DNA from: Atrichornis clamosus
Lineage: Eukaryota; Chordata; Aves; Passeriformes; Menuridae
Direction of reading: 5' to 3'
DNA: 64,000 nt
Assembly: GCA_013400975.1 (NCBI GenBank)
Contig: WBMZ01012761.1
Location: forward strand, 62,001-126,000
A program made the position numbers and the translations under genes. The notes beneath the pieces were generated by a model. That model did no database searches. It was not told the origin of the DNA and saw nothing but the letters and a program-made list of their open reading frames with translations. Positions 52,201 to 63,170 of this stretch are shown here, piece by piece. Position 1 is the stretch's first letter; every line of letters begins with the position of its first letter.

Positions 52201-55200
52201 GATGATCACTGATCTGGGTATCAATGGATACTGAGTCCTTTAGGCTGCATACTCAATGTGGCCAAATGTGGTACAATCCGTGTTATTCTCACAGTTCCAA
52301 AAATTAAAGGAAATGGTGTCTTGCAGATGCGCACCTGAAGAGTCCCTGTTCTCAGTGAAGCCTATATCTTGTCCTGTACATCCAGCAAAATAATGTATGA
52401 GTTTCACACACACTTAACTTATTGTGTTGTCAAATTCATAATTTTTGAAGAAAGATTACTGTCTCAGTTTCCAGCACTCTTCAGTAGAAGTGACTTTCCA
52501 TAAATAAGATTGAAACAAAAATAGATTTTCATTGCATTAGTAGAAACAACCCAAAAATCTCCAAATTCTGGCTAAGCACTTTTACAAGGGACTAGCATTT
52601 GTATTGACACTATCAAAATTTCACTGCTTATCACTTTAGTTTAAACTACCAACGCCACATGAAACAACTGGATTTGATGAGTAGCCAATTTTATTGCAAA
52701 TAGCTGGTCATAACAGTTGACTTAAAAATGAATGAAACCCGAGATAGACTCAGCATAGTAAGCCTGATGCACAAAATCAATTCAAAATGAGAGTTCCACA
52801 GGTCAAGACAGATCTAAACATGAGCAAATACTGACTTTGGCAAAATAAGCTAATTTTTATTCTACATTATTTTGGCAAAATAATTAGCTAGAGAAATGAG
52901 TTTTAACTGTGATTCTTACTGCTCATGTTTGGGGATCAAGTACAGGCAAACTAGCATTACTGGAATCTTCAAACCTTATAAGTAATAAAATACTTATTAT
53001 AAGTAATAAAATATCATTAACACAGAATTCTGAGAAGGAAAGACCACCTTTTGTATTGAGCTTTTCTTTGTGTTGCCCTAATTCACATACCAGCTATTTA
53101 CTGTTTACTATTGCTTAATTTTAGGAAACTTCAGTTGGAAAATATGTTAATTTTGAAATCCTTTGTGTCTACAGACATGTTCACTGGTAATTCAGATGCT
53201 GTGGTTTCTTTTTTTTTTTCTTTTCTTTGATACAGTAGTGCTTAAATTGTCTTCTTTTCTGGAATGAAAGTTAATCCTTTGTGTGAAATAACAACAGCAA
53301 ATAGACAGGTAATTATTTCCAAAAACATGAACTGATTTGTTTGAAACTGAACATCTGTGGACTAAGCTATATCAAATTTAGAGAGTGCTTCTGAAAATTG
53401 GGGATGTATAGTAAATCACTAGCCCAAGGGCATGCAAAACCTGAAAGACCAAAAGCAATGTCCCATTTTACCTGTAACAATCTGCTAAAAATGATTTCAT
53501 AAATTGCAGCAGTATTTTGGGTTATAGGAGGAATAAGTAGTGCTTGGCATACTTTATGTGCTGTGCAGAATTTTTTATCAGTTGCTTTAATAGGAAAGAA
53601 GGTAATCCTTTGTGAAAAGACTCTCATTTGTAAAAGCGAAATGGTTAAAATGTTACAAAGTGGATGATTATTCTTAATTTTTGGATTACTGTAGTATGCC
53701 AGCTCTGTAATCTAGCAAATCCATATGCAAAAGACAACTGACCAGAATATTAAGTATAACCTCTAACTAGGTAAGAGGAGGCCTCAGCTCCGTGGATGTT
53801 TTTTTTACAGCTACTAGAACTAAAATAGATCTCAATTAGTGAACAAAAAGCTTTCTCAGGGTTTTCAGGAGAATTGTAATAGGATGTGAATTCAATGAGG
53901 ATTAAGAGCAAATTCTGCAAATGGCTTTAGGAGTAGGAACAACATATCCTGAAATCTCACTTTCTCCTAGATATAGCTGTCTGTGTGAAGTTGGAATTCA
54001 CAGCTTCAAATTGGATTTAAGCACATTATCTTTTGGGTGCCAAGAAACACTTGGCATTTTTCCTCTAATGCAGGGTGCAAAGCAGCAGGCTGGGATCTGT
54101 GCTATGAACAGACCAGCTGGCGAGGGCAGAAGTGGTGTGCACCCAGAGCCTCCTCAAATGGAGGAGCCCACACTCTGTCTGCTGTCTCCTCGCAAAGGGC
54201 TGAGCTAGAAGGTGTAGAGCTATGGTGATATCAGGTGGGGAACAGACTCTTACCCTTGGAGTGGTTTTGTGCATTAGTCACTAGACACGGTGGAGAAAGG
54301 CAAAACTTGGAACGCAGGTTCCCGGTATTCTGATCTGAAGGTTTTCTTCTCTGTGTTTGCAGAAATCTTGAATCTTCTGCTGCATCATGACACAGCTTTA
54401 ACTCAACGATTGCAAAAGGTATCCGCTGACTGGTGCCAACAGGCTGATGGGCTGAATTTGGCTACAGAGAAGGGAATTAACTTGGACTTCATTAAGTGAC
54501 TGTATGGTATGGTTGGTTGGGAGGTATGAGTTTGGGCTGAATGACTTTAAGTAGTTTACAGGAGACCTTATGGTAGATAAAACTGGTGTAGTCATTTTTC
54601 TATTCTAAGCTTTAAAACTGGAGGCATGTTAAACAGATATTATATCAAGAAGAAGAGAAAATTAATCTCTAGGTATTGATTAAAGTTTCTACAGACACAA
54701 AAGGAACTATAAAAGTAAATAAATGTTTTTCATAAAACTTTTGTCCTGTAAAATGACAGGAATCCACATTCAAGTAGCATAGTGTGATTTACGCTTATGG
54801 TAACAAGAAAACTTGAGGCAGAAACTAATTTTCCGCATCCACTGAACTTGCATTCATGTGAAAAAATCTAATGATTGTAATAGAACTACCTGTGGGAGTA
54901 AAATTTACTGCAGAGTATGAAATGTCCAAGAAGGTTTAACATATGCAATGTAATGCTATACAGGTGTTATGCAATACCAGTTCATCCTATAAGGTGCTGT
55001 CTGCTTTCTCAGTAGTTCCACTGGAGCTTACAAAGAATTCAAATTTTATTAGAGTTTTCAACCTCTGTGTGCTTAGTTCAGAAAAGAGTTAAAGGCTACA
55101 AATCTTTTCTTCTGTAGATAAAGTTATGGTGAGTACATTCAGATGTGCATTAAGGACATTTGAAAACAACTTTAAGAATATTTGCTTTACTTTGCTTTTT

Positions 55201-55999
55201 AGTTAAAAAAGCAGTGAGCTTGAATTCCTTTTTTTGTTTTTTTTCTCTAGGATTACAGCTCTAGCTGTGTAGAGCTATCTGTTATACTTTGCATGAAGTT
55301 ACTTAGTGCTTACATGATCACTTCCTATAGTTCTGCTGTGACGGCAATAATCTTCAGGGTGGAGGAAGTCTTTATTGCTGTTTTCCATGCACTTACATCT
55401 TAAGGCAGCTGATTTATTGATTTCATCAGCCTTGAATATTAATGCTGAGTGTAAGCCAAATCCTGCTTGTCTGACTTACATACTATTCTAGAGAACTTAA
55501 TGGAAGTAACAGGATTTGGCCCTTTCTTGTTTTAAAACCTTTGAGCTTTTCTATGCTATACATCTATTTATCTATCTTTGTTGTATTTCAAATATGCATG
55601 AAATTGATTCAGTTGACTATACCATTGTTGGACAAACTCTGTGAGTAGATTTCTCATTTGAAAGCCAGTCATTTTTGCCTTGGATATATATGCAATTTCA
55701 ATATGATAGGTTGAAAATGCCACAGAATGGAATATGTAACTGGTGTAATATATAATGATTATATGTGCAACAAGATATTTATGTTTCTTTTATACTTATT
55801 TTTATATTATTTATGAAAGGAGTTTGTATGCAGGAAGCATTTTTGTTGACCATATTCCCTGTTCACCTATAGAAGCCAGGTATTGTTAGTGTTGCTGAAT
55901 CCAGTATCCTAATAGAGGTGAGCATGCATTCCTCATGAGCACAAATATTCAGAAATTATGTATTTATATTTAGACATGTCCAGCTACACAAACCAAAAC
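46247..55999. other. Gene-free sequence
   Basis: Mostly AT-rich unique DNA. From 46250 to 46560 it is GC-richer with no family I can name. A GA run lies at about 46823-46839. A 21-bp imperfect direct repeat (TTATAAGTAATAAAATA) lies at 52976 and 52997. The stretch 54060-54500 is GC-richer and contains the exon-like candidate listed separately. An acceptor-like pyrimidine tract ending CTCTAG lies at about 55228-55250. None of this is enough for a gene call. Confidence 0.55.
54363..54418 (+). other. Possible small exon (weak)
   Basis: A pyrimidine-rich tract ends in TTTGCAG at 54362. A donor-like AAAG|GTATCC follows at 54418/54419. The 56 bp between them are open in the frame that reads EILNLLLHHDTALTQRLQK, and this frame stays open on both sides (54290-54499). 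The donor matches consensus only moderately, and I do not recognise the peptide. A chance match is likely in 64 kb of sequence. Confidence 0.15.
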
Positions 56000-56195
56000 A
56001 AACAGAAACATTCAGCACTCACCCAAAAACCCCCAGCACATGCGGCCTCATCCTGTTACCCCTTGTGGCTGACCAGGATGAAGATCCATTAATGGGAATA
56101 TATATACACAAGCACAAGGTGAGTCCCTGCAGCAGCCAGGCTCAGACACCCGGTCTGTGCAACAGCTTCCTCCGCATCCCAGGCTCTCTAATTTC

Positions 56196-56735
56196 TGGCA
56201 CCTGGGCATGCAACCTCCAATGCTGGTGCAGGTCCCCAGGTCCTCCCTCTGCACACACAGACGCAGAGACACACAGACACCTGCACTGTGGATCCCTTCA
56301 GTAACCAGTCTTAGACAGGCTCCCCAGTGACTGGCTTGTGCATCTGGTCTCAGATTTTACACTTACACAGACACAGGCACACACACACTCCCTCTCTCTC
56401 TCTCTCTCAGTCAGTCATTCTCTGGACTCCGTGGTCTCCAGCAATCAGCCGCAACCTCTGGGTCCCTCTGGTAGCTGTCTCCCTCACAGAGGTGCACACT
56501 CAGATCCACCCCAAACCTGAGTCCACTTCCATAGCCGGCTGCCAAGTTATGTATCCTGTTCCCTGTTCAGTCTGATGTTCGCTGTTGACTGCAGAGTGAC
56601 ACACGTACACCCACAGTGTGCACACAGTCTGGTGCCTGCAATTCCTGGCACCACAGACACACAGTCCCTCTGACCCATGGTCTGACTGCAGTTGCTGGCA
56701 CTCACATCCTCCCCACCCCAAGCACACATAAGTCC
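56196..56735. repeat. Degenerate tandem-repeat region in the LTR-like block
   Basis: Phrases such as CTGGCACC (56196 and about 56645), CTGGCACTCAC, ACAGACACACAG, GTCCCTCTG and TGACTGCAGTTG recur at irregular distances of about 50-100 bp. It looks like an old minisatellite. A short CT run at 56391-56409 lies inside it. Confidence 0.55.
56391..56409. repeat. (CT)n microsatellite
   Basis: About eight CT units directly after an ACACAC stretch, within the GT/CA-rich LTR-like block. Confidence 0.85.
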
Positions 56736-58005
56736 TTCACTAAGGTAAAGAGTTAGAAATGGGATTTAATAAGAAGACAGGTGTGATGGGCACAGGACAT
56801 GGCCAAACAAGCATACAGACCACCTGGAGTATGGATATATACATATGACTGTTTACATGTGATCATCCTCTTTTATCACCTTATTCATCAGTTTTCCCAC
56901 TCTTGTTCCATCAAACACTTTGAATCTTCCCTTTCCCCTCCCTTGTCTCCTCCTGTAAACTTTTCATAAGTCTTATGCAATGACAAGAAATTCCTCCTCT
57001 TCATTCCATCACAAATCCTGCACCTCCCTCGGTCTGAGAAGTGTCATCCTCAGCCCACTGGGGTGGAGCTCCCCTGGAACACCCCAGGTTGAGGCAGGGA
57101 GCGGATGTAGGGGATGAGGTTACTGAGGTTCCCCTGCCTGACCCTGTGCCTCACACATCTGTGTGTTGGCAGAGGAGCCTTTTTTTCACATAACCTAACA
57201 GATCTGTAGAAGTGAACTTGCATCCTTAGCACATTGCACTTGAATGTGACAACAGCTTATTTCAAACAGCAGAACAGTAGAGAGACAAATAAAAACTGTA
57301 TACAAAATTTTCTAGCAGCAATCCATGTCAGTGCTTGGTCTGCAACACTCCCACCTCCCTACACCTTTTAGCAACAACAGCTCTCTTGGTGCAGCTGACA
57401 GACCCGTGACCACAGCAGTGCTAATGGATACCACTATAATTCACAGGTAGTGTTCCTGAGATATAATCTGGTCTGACAATATACTGTGTAGTGCATATTC
57501 CCTGTTCAGGAAAATGCCAGATGAATTCCCTTCTATATAATAATTTCAGCATCTCTATTTTTTAATGTAGGAAGCTGAAAGTCAGTTTACAGGTCAAAGG
57601 TATGAAAGCATTGCTTAAAATTACAGATTTCTCTAGTCACAGTCCTTGCTTAAAATCATCTCTGATGAAACTGAATGTGTTATTTGAGAAAAAGTAAATA
57701 TTTTTATGCTGTGTATCTGCTCGGCTTTATGCCTAAAACCCCTTGATGTCTACAAATAGATAAACTTGTAACAATATTATCGACATAATTTTTAAAAAAT
57801 CAAGATTATAAAATTATCAGCTAAGAGAATAAAAACCTTGTATAGGTTGCATCTTTTGTGCAATCCCTTTGGAAAAGTTTTCAATTTTGGTATAAATCTG
57901 GCTAGAGGATTTATGAGAAAAAACAAACAGAAATGAATACTGTTCAGGCCTTTAAACTTGGTGATATTTTTCTGAAGGTTGGCAATAAAAGCATGATGAC
58001 ATATC

Positions 58006-58032
58006 ATAAAAGGAATAAAAGGAATAAAAGGA
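58006..58032. repeat. 9-bp tandem repeat (3 copies)
   Basis: Three consecutive copies of a 9-mer of the type AGGAATAAA, identical apart from the edges. Confidence 0.85.
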
Positions 58033-59711
58033 AGCAGGCATACCCAGAGTTTTTAAAACTTGGTCTTTTGACTCCAAATGAGTGTTTTGTGTGAGGCAAA
58101 GACAATGGTGATTCACAAGAACTAGCTATAGATTATTTGAAGTGAATTTTGGATCTTCTGGTGAGCATGACCACAATCCTGTCACTGGACTCTTAGGCCA
58201 CTTTATATGTTTTCAAGTAGTACTTCCAGACTTTCAGGGAATAATAGTTATTTATGATACTTTTATATTGTTACTGTAAATAGCTAGCAAAAGAGCAATG
58301 ACTTACACACTCCCAAATCATCTTGTTTAAGGCTTCATGATGCTGTATCCAGGGCTGGTAGAATATTTAGTTTTTTGTTGAGTGTAGAATACACTTGACT
58401 GCTGGTTTAGTCAAGAGTTCTGATACTAGAGCATCTCATACAAGTTTAAGGGACCAATCTAATTCTCACCTGTTTTTGATTTAATGGTCTTCCTCTGTTG
58501 TGCTAAATTGCTTACTAGTATAAACCTGGTCAATAAATACCATTAGAGATATAGAAGGGAATATGCATAAACATGGTATTTGCCTTAAAAGCAATACTTG
58601 TTTCAGAATATTACTTTATAAACTGTTATTTATCTTCATAAAATCTGTACAAAAAGCTGTTTTTCTCCCAGCACATGAACACGGATGTGAAGATACTGAA
58701 AACAAAGCACTGTGTCTTTGATCTTTCCTGACCTAACCTGTAGCTCCTTTGACAGTTACAGAGATAACGGACAATCTTTGATGAATTTGTTCCTGTCTCA
58801 CGGAGATAGAAAGTCAATCCAATTCTCCATTTCTCAACTCTGTGTTATAACAATTAGTGCCAATGTCTTGTCAGCTCTGTGCTCTTGCAGGCCTTTCATA
58901 TGGCACTCACTATATATTGAATTGAAACCATATACAACAAGACGGTAGATAACAACTGTGTCAATATTTTAGGGTCAAGTGCTTCAGGATTCAGTGTCCA
59001 ACAAAGACCAAAAGTGAATACTAAGTTACTATTTCCTTTAGGAATATAGAAGTGCTCTATTTGAATGTTATATGAAGGTCTTGCTGATCTAGCAATATTT
59101 TAAATTATTCTCATAAAATTATTCTTTGCTATTAAAATGTAGGGTAGAGTACATGTTTTGCAGCTATATCACTGGGTACGTGTGACATACAGTTAACCTA
59201 CTGAATACTATCTCTAAGCACATTCACAAGGAAGATGCATACTATGGAATGCAGCTCTTTAATTTTGCTGCAAACGTATAATGAGATCCAGGGATCTTAT
59301 TTCAAGGTAAAGCGAGATAAATTCAAGGTTGAAAAGGAAAGTACATATTTCTAAAAGTAAAAGTAATTAATCATTATAAAATCTTATCTAGGGAAGTTGT
59401 GGATTTTCACTGCCTGAAAACTAAATAAATCCAGTGTCTTACAAAAGAGATGTTCCAGCTAAAAAGGGAGATACGGGCTTATATGGATTATAATGGAGAA
59501 GTTTCTATGGCATGCGAATATCAGAGGCTAGACTGGACGATTGTCACGGTTCCTGGGACTCAAAGGCTGTCAGCTTGTCTGCTAGTAACTTAATCAAGGT
59601 TTGTGTTCTAAAAAAAAGAGGAGAAAAAAGAATTTATCACTTTTTGTCTTAGTAGACAAGGATTTAAAGTGATAGATGCTCACTTTCAAGTTAGAGTTCT
59701 TTTATAGGCAA

Positions 59712-59900
59712 ATGTTCTGTATTAACAAAGTTAAGCAGTGACAGGTTGCTCTTCTGTTTTGAATTAATGAACAAAGTGTCACCAAATAATTGGTGGGTTT
59801 TTCTGATGTGCATGAGTTTCAAGTTTCTATAATCCTTTGAATTAATGAACAAACTATAATTGATTATTTGGTTTGTTCTTCTGAGGTGGGTGAGTAATGT
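59712..59900. repeat. Diverged 78-bp tandem repeat (2-3 copies)
   Basis: GAATTAATGAACAAA occurs at 59761 and again at 59839, 78 bp apart. Each is followed by an AT-rich spacer, then a T-rich stretch with TTCTGATGTG / TTCTGAGGTG and GCATGAGT / GGGTGAGT. A weaker, shorter copy seems to begin at about 59716 (TGTATTAACAAAG). The copies have diverged by substitutions and indels, so the duplication is old. The same repeat is visible as LFINSK in a minus-strand open frame, which I do not regard as coding. Confidence 0.7.
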
Positions 59901-62229
59901 CTTTAACAAATGTCAGAAGTTTTAATATAATGCCAGGAGCTAATGAGTAATTTTTGCAGTAAAATAATTACTATTATTTGTTCAAATTACAATGTTATCA
60001 TTTATACATTCATTCTGCAATAGTACCCAAGTTAATCAGGTTAAAATGGGTTAATTAGATTAGGTTCTTATTGTGATAAATAGGCAAAAGTATTTCTGAG
60101 CTATTTATGCTACTGGACATTTCTGATTTTAAAATTAGACAACATACAGAGGAACAACAACTGAATAAGGGTGTGGGAGGGAAATATAAGGAGATATTTT
60201 CCTAATATGAACAGTGTGTATGCATATAAAATATAACATATGTATATGGATCATACATATGTAATATAATATTTGGAAAATTTCTACTTAAGTTTTTTTT
60301 TTTTTCATAGAAAAGCATAGAAAAGTCCTTAGCTTTCCATTGAAAGTTTTCCAAAACATTCAAGACAAATGAGTAGAACTGACTCACAAACTTGTTTGAA
60401 TACAATTGAAAAAAACTCCTGCAACTCCCAGGAGATTTCTTAGCAATGGGCAGTTTAAAGAGTGGTCAGATTTGCACAGATTTGAACACTTCAAAGTGTT
60501 GTGTAATAGTTCAAAGACAGGGAGAGGAGAAGTATAAGTCAGAAATACTCTTACCTTAGATTTGTAAGAAATGGAAATGAAAATATTCAGGTTATCTAAG
60601 CTATGAGAAATATTTTTTGAATTTTACTTATTTTCAAGTTTGCAAACATTAAAATCGAGACATTCTGCAACACGTGTACAGGTATTTACTGTTTGGCTAG
60701 TAGATATACGCTGCTAGTGGCTTTAGGCAGAGCCTAACATTGGGAAAAGTCAGATTTTAAACTGTACGAATGTCTTTGATATCAGAGCAGCAGATATTAT
60801 AACCAATACTGCACATTGGTATTAAGTATTGTATTGTAGGCAGAGTTAAGCAATATAAAACATCAAATATCATTGAGTTTTAGACCTTTCTTACAGGATA
60901 GTAATGCATAAATTATTCTGGGATTTATAATTTTTTTTCACAACTAGGTTATTTCAAAAAGATGTAATTGCTGGGTAAACTCAAAGCAAATTTTGACAGT
61001 TGCCAAAGGCAGAATCTCAGAAAGAATTTAAGTACTTGAAGTGGAAGAGCAGCATATTTTGAAGTCTTAGTCTAAACCTGTGAGGTCCAGAGCTCCCACA
61101 GAGCTCTTTCTTATATTTGACAGGTCTGTAATCTGTAAGCACTTCAGTTCTTGACCTTAAAGTTGTCCAGATGCTTAAATCGCTGTTACTGCAGTTGTCA
61201 GAAGTATCTCAATCCTGGTAGTTCAGCAATTCAGCCCTAACTCAGGGATCCAGAAACTAGGCACCTACTGCCTTCCTCCTTTGAGGGGTATGATCTGCTA
61301 AGCTTCCTCAGACTTACAGGTTACTGAGCATGCAGTGATAGCTGCTGCTTCCTTTTAAAGCATACCTAGAGGATAAATCTCCCTTTTCACTTAGAGATTT
61401 GGTTATTTTAATATGACAGTTTGAATCCAAGTTCATTTCCTCCTGTCCTGGAAAAAAAAAATCTTAATGCTACTTACCTCTTTAGACTCACCAACTTGTT
61501 TGAGACTCTGTGAACTTCAGTTCATATATTTGTGAACAAAAATGATTTCCACCACAAATGCTAAACCTTTTGTCTCTGTGATGAATTCCTGAAAAAAAGG
61601 AGCTAGAAAAAAAAAAGGTAAAGCAAGTTGGCATGTAATCCATAAAACTTTTCTGAAGGAGAGATGTTTTGTATGTTTTATCCAATGATGACATGATGCC
61701 AAACAAATGTGGGTAAGTTGCTAGGACTGTATTGCATTCAGCCATGAGTTTGAACTCATAAAACTGCTGAATTTCTGGTGAACGTGTGTAAATTATCTAC
61801 TACAAAGAGCCACGTTGTCAGAAGACTGCCAGGTTGCCTGCATAACTTTTATCTGACAAAAAAGGACTTTAAAGTAAATACTGGGAACTACAGGGTGAGT
61901 CTGACTCCCATTCCTTGCAAAATGATGATCTGCAAAATGAAATAACTTGATGAAGCACAGGTGTAATCTCATTGTGTTCGGTGCCAGGCAACAGGGAGTT
62001 CTATGAGAGTATGAGTCAGCAAGGGGGTAAAGGAGAGGCAGAAATAATACTTATGGATTTGGAAATTAAAATCCTTGAGCAGCTTCTATCTAGCAGCCAT
62101 TAAAGAAATGTAGTTGCTGTGAGTGTGGAGAAAAACTACTTTAATGACTTCATAGGATGGGAAGATGAAGGATAGGCCACAGCTTACTTTTAGATCTCTT
62201 TTCATTGGAATCTCTTCTTTCACTGGAAA

Positions 62230-62645
62230 GAAGAGTGGATCCCCATAGATCAATGATGTGTTCATTTTTGTTCAACATTTTCACAGATGAGCTTGAGACG
62301 TGAATGTGTAATCAAATATTCAAGTTTGCAGATGTTACTGAGGTCTTTCAGGGAGTTAAATGTGATACTGATGGTGAGAAAGCCCATAAGGAGGGCACTA
62401 AACTCGTATTGAGTAAAGAAATGCAAGATGATACTTTATGTGAGTAAATAGGAGGTAATGCAACCTAAATCATGCTTACAAAATGGTGAGCTTGGAAGTG
62501 GAAGTTACCATTCAGGAAGAATATTTTGGGCTCGCTGGCAGTTTTCTGTAATCATCAGCTCAGTGTGCACTTTGTTCTCAAGAACAAACCAAATATTTGG
62601 CATCCTCAGGAAATGTATTGGGACTAAACCAGAAACAAACATTTT
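62230..62645 (+). mobile_element. Ancient CR1-group LINE, plus strand, reverse-transcriptase C-terminal region
   Basis: Ordered matches to the end of ORF2 of an old CR1-group element: TTGTTCAACATTTTCACAGA, AAGTTTGCAGATGTTACTGA (where the polymerase FADD motif is coded; here the second Asp is lost), GCAACCTAAATCATGCTTAC, AAAATGGTGAGCTTGG, GTTACCATTCAGGAAGAATA and AAACCAAATATTTGGCATCC. The layout fits a reptile/bird-wide CR1 lineage older than the typical avian subfamilies. Many stops and indels make it a fossil. It lies just left of a younger CR1 copy in the opposite orientation. Confidence 0.75.
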
Positions 62646-62804
62646 TTTTTTCCCTGAAAACCATTGATGCACTGGATTACTTGATACAGTGCTTTTCCTT
62701 GCATCTCAAAAGGCTGTAATGTAGTAAAAAATGATGCAGAGAAGGCAACTTCTCATGATTATGGGAATGAAACTTTATCTCATAATAAAAGATTAAAGTT
62801 ATCA
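62646..62804. other. Spacer between two convergent CR1 copies
   Basis: AT-rich sequence with a short T tract at about 62641-62651. It contains nothing recognisable and separates the ancient plus-strand CR1 from the minus-strand one. Confidence 0.6.
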
Positions 62805-63170
62805 TAGAATCATAAATTGTTTTGCATTGGAAAGGACCATAAAAATCATGATGTTTCAACCCCCTTACAATGATCAGAGACTCCTTCCACTAGACCAGGT
62901 CTGATCCAGCCTGGCCTTGAACCTTCCAGGGATGAGACATCCACACTTTTCTCCTTCTCCTCAGGACTTCTCTCTCCATTTTCCAGCCTGTGTTTCTGCT
63001 TGGGATTGCCCCAGCCCTAGTGCAAAAATTTGCACTTGGCATTGTCATGAGGTTTGCACAGACCCACCTCTCAAGCCTGTCAAGGTCCCTCTGGGTGTCA
63101 TCCTTTCCCTTCAGGGTGTTGACCACACCACACAGATTGGTGTCATCAGCAAACTGGCTGAGCCGTTCCA
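62805..63170 (-). mobile_element. CR1 LINE with internal deletion, minus strand
   Basis: The low end is the CR1 tail (ATCATAGAATCATAAATTGT, then CATTGGAAAGGACC) and 3' UTR (CTTCCACTAGACCAGG, CAGCCTGGCCTTGAACCTTC). After about 62945 the match jumps to sequence farther inside ORF2. There the minus-strand frame 62890-63171 reads FADDTNL, the catalytic FADD motif of a LINE reverse transcriptase, and then QRDLDRLERW. Several hundred bases between these parts of the full-length family are missing. The 93-codon frame is a chance fusion of the two remnants. The open polymerase fragment shows the copy is younger than its neighbour at 62230, but it is dead. Confidence 0.88.

Larger units (their letters stand above)
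56000..57240 (-). mobile_element. Probable endogenous-retrovirus LTR-like block, minus strand
   Basis: About 1.2 kb of GC- and GT-rich sequence in AT-rich surroundings. On the minus strand a TATATA (plus 56836-56841) is followed about 65 bp later by ATTAAA (plus 56765-56770). The order and spacing nearly equal those of the ERVK-like LTR at 40 kb. Below it come GT-rich repeats (plus about 56100-56730), resembling an expanded U5. The upper part (56880-57200) would be U3. I could not find matching target duplications, so the ends are approximate. Part of the block could be retroviral leader rather than LTR. Numerous short overlapping open frames are by-products of its composition. No retroviral protein sequence is recognisable. 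Confidence 0.5.
57241..62229. other. Gene-free sequence
   Basis: AT-rich unique DNA. The first 180 bp (to about 57430) are GC-richer and may belong to the LTR-like block on the left. Minisatellites at 58010 and 59710 are listed separately. No coding, RNA or promoter signal stands out. Confidence 0.6.

Noticed and set aside
55228..55320. Strong polypyrimidine tract ending in CTCTAG, as for a 3' splice site
   Set aside because: The sequence after it has early stops in the frames I followed and no donor at a plausible distance.
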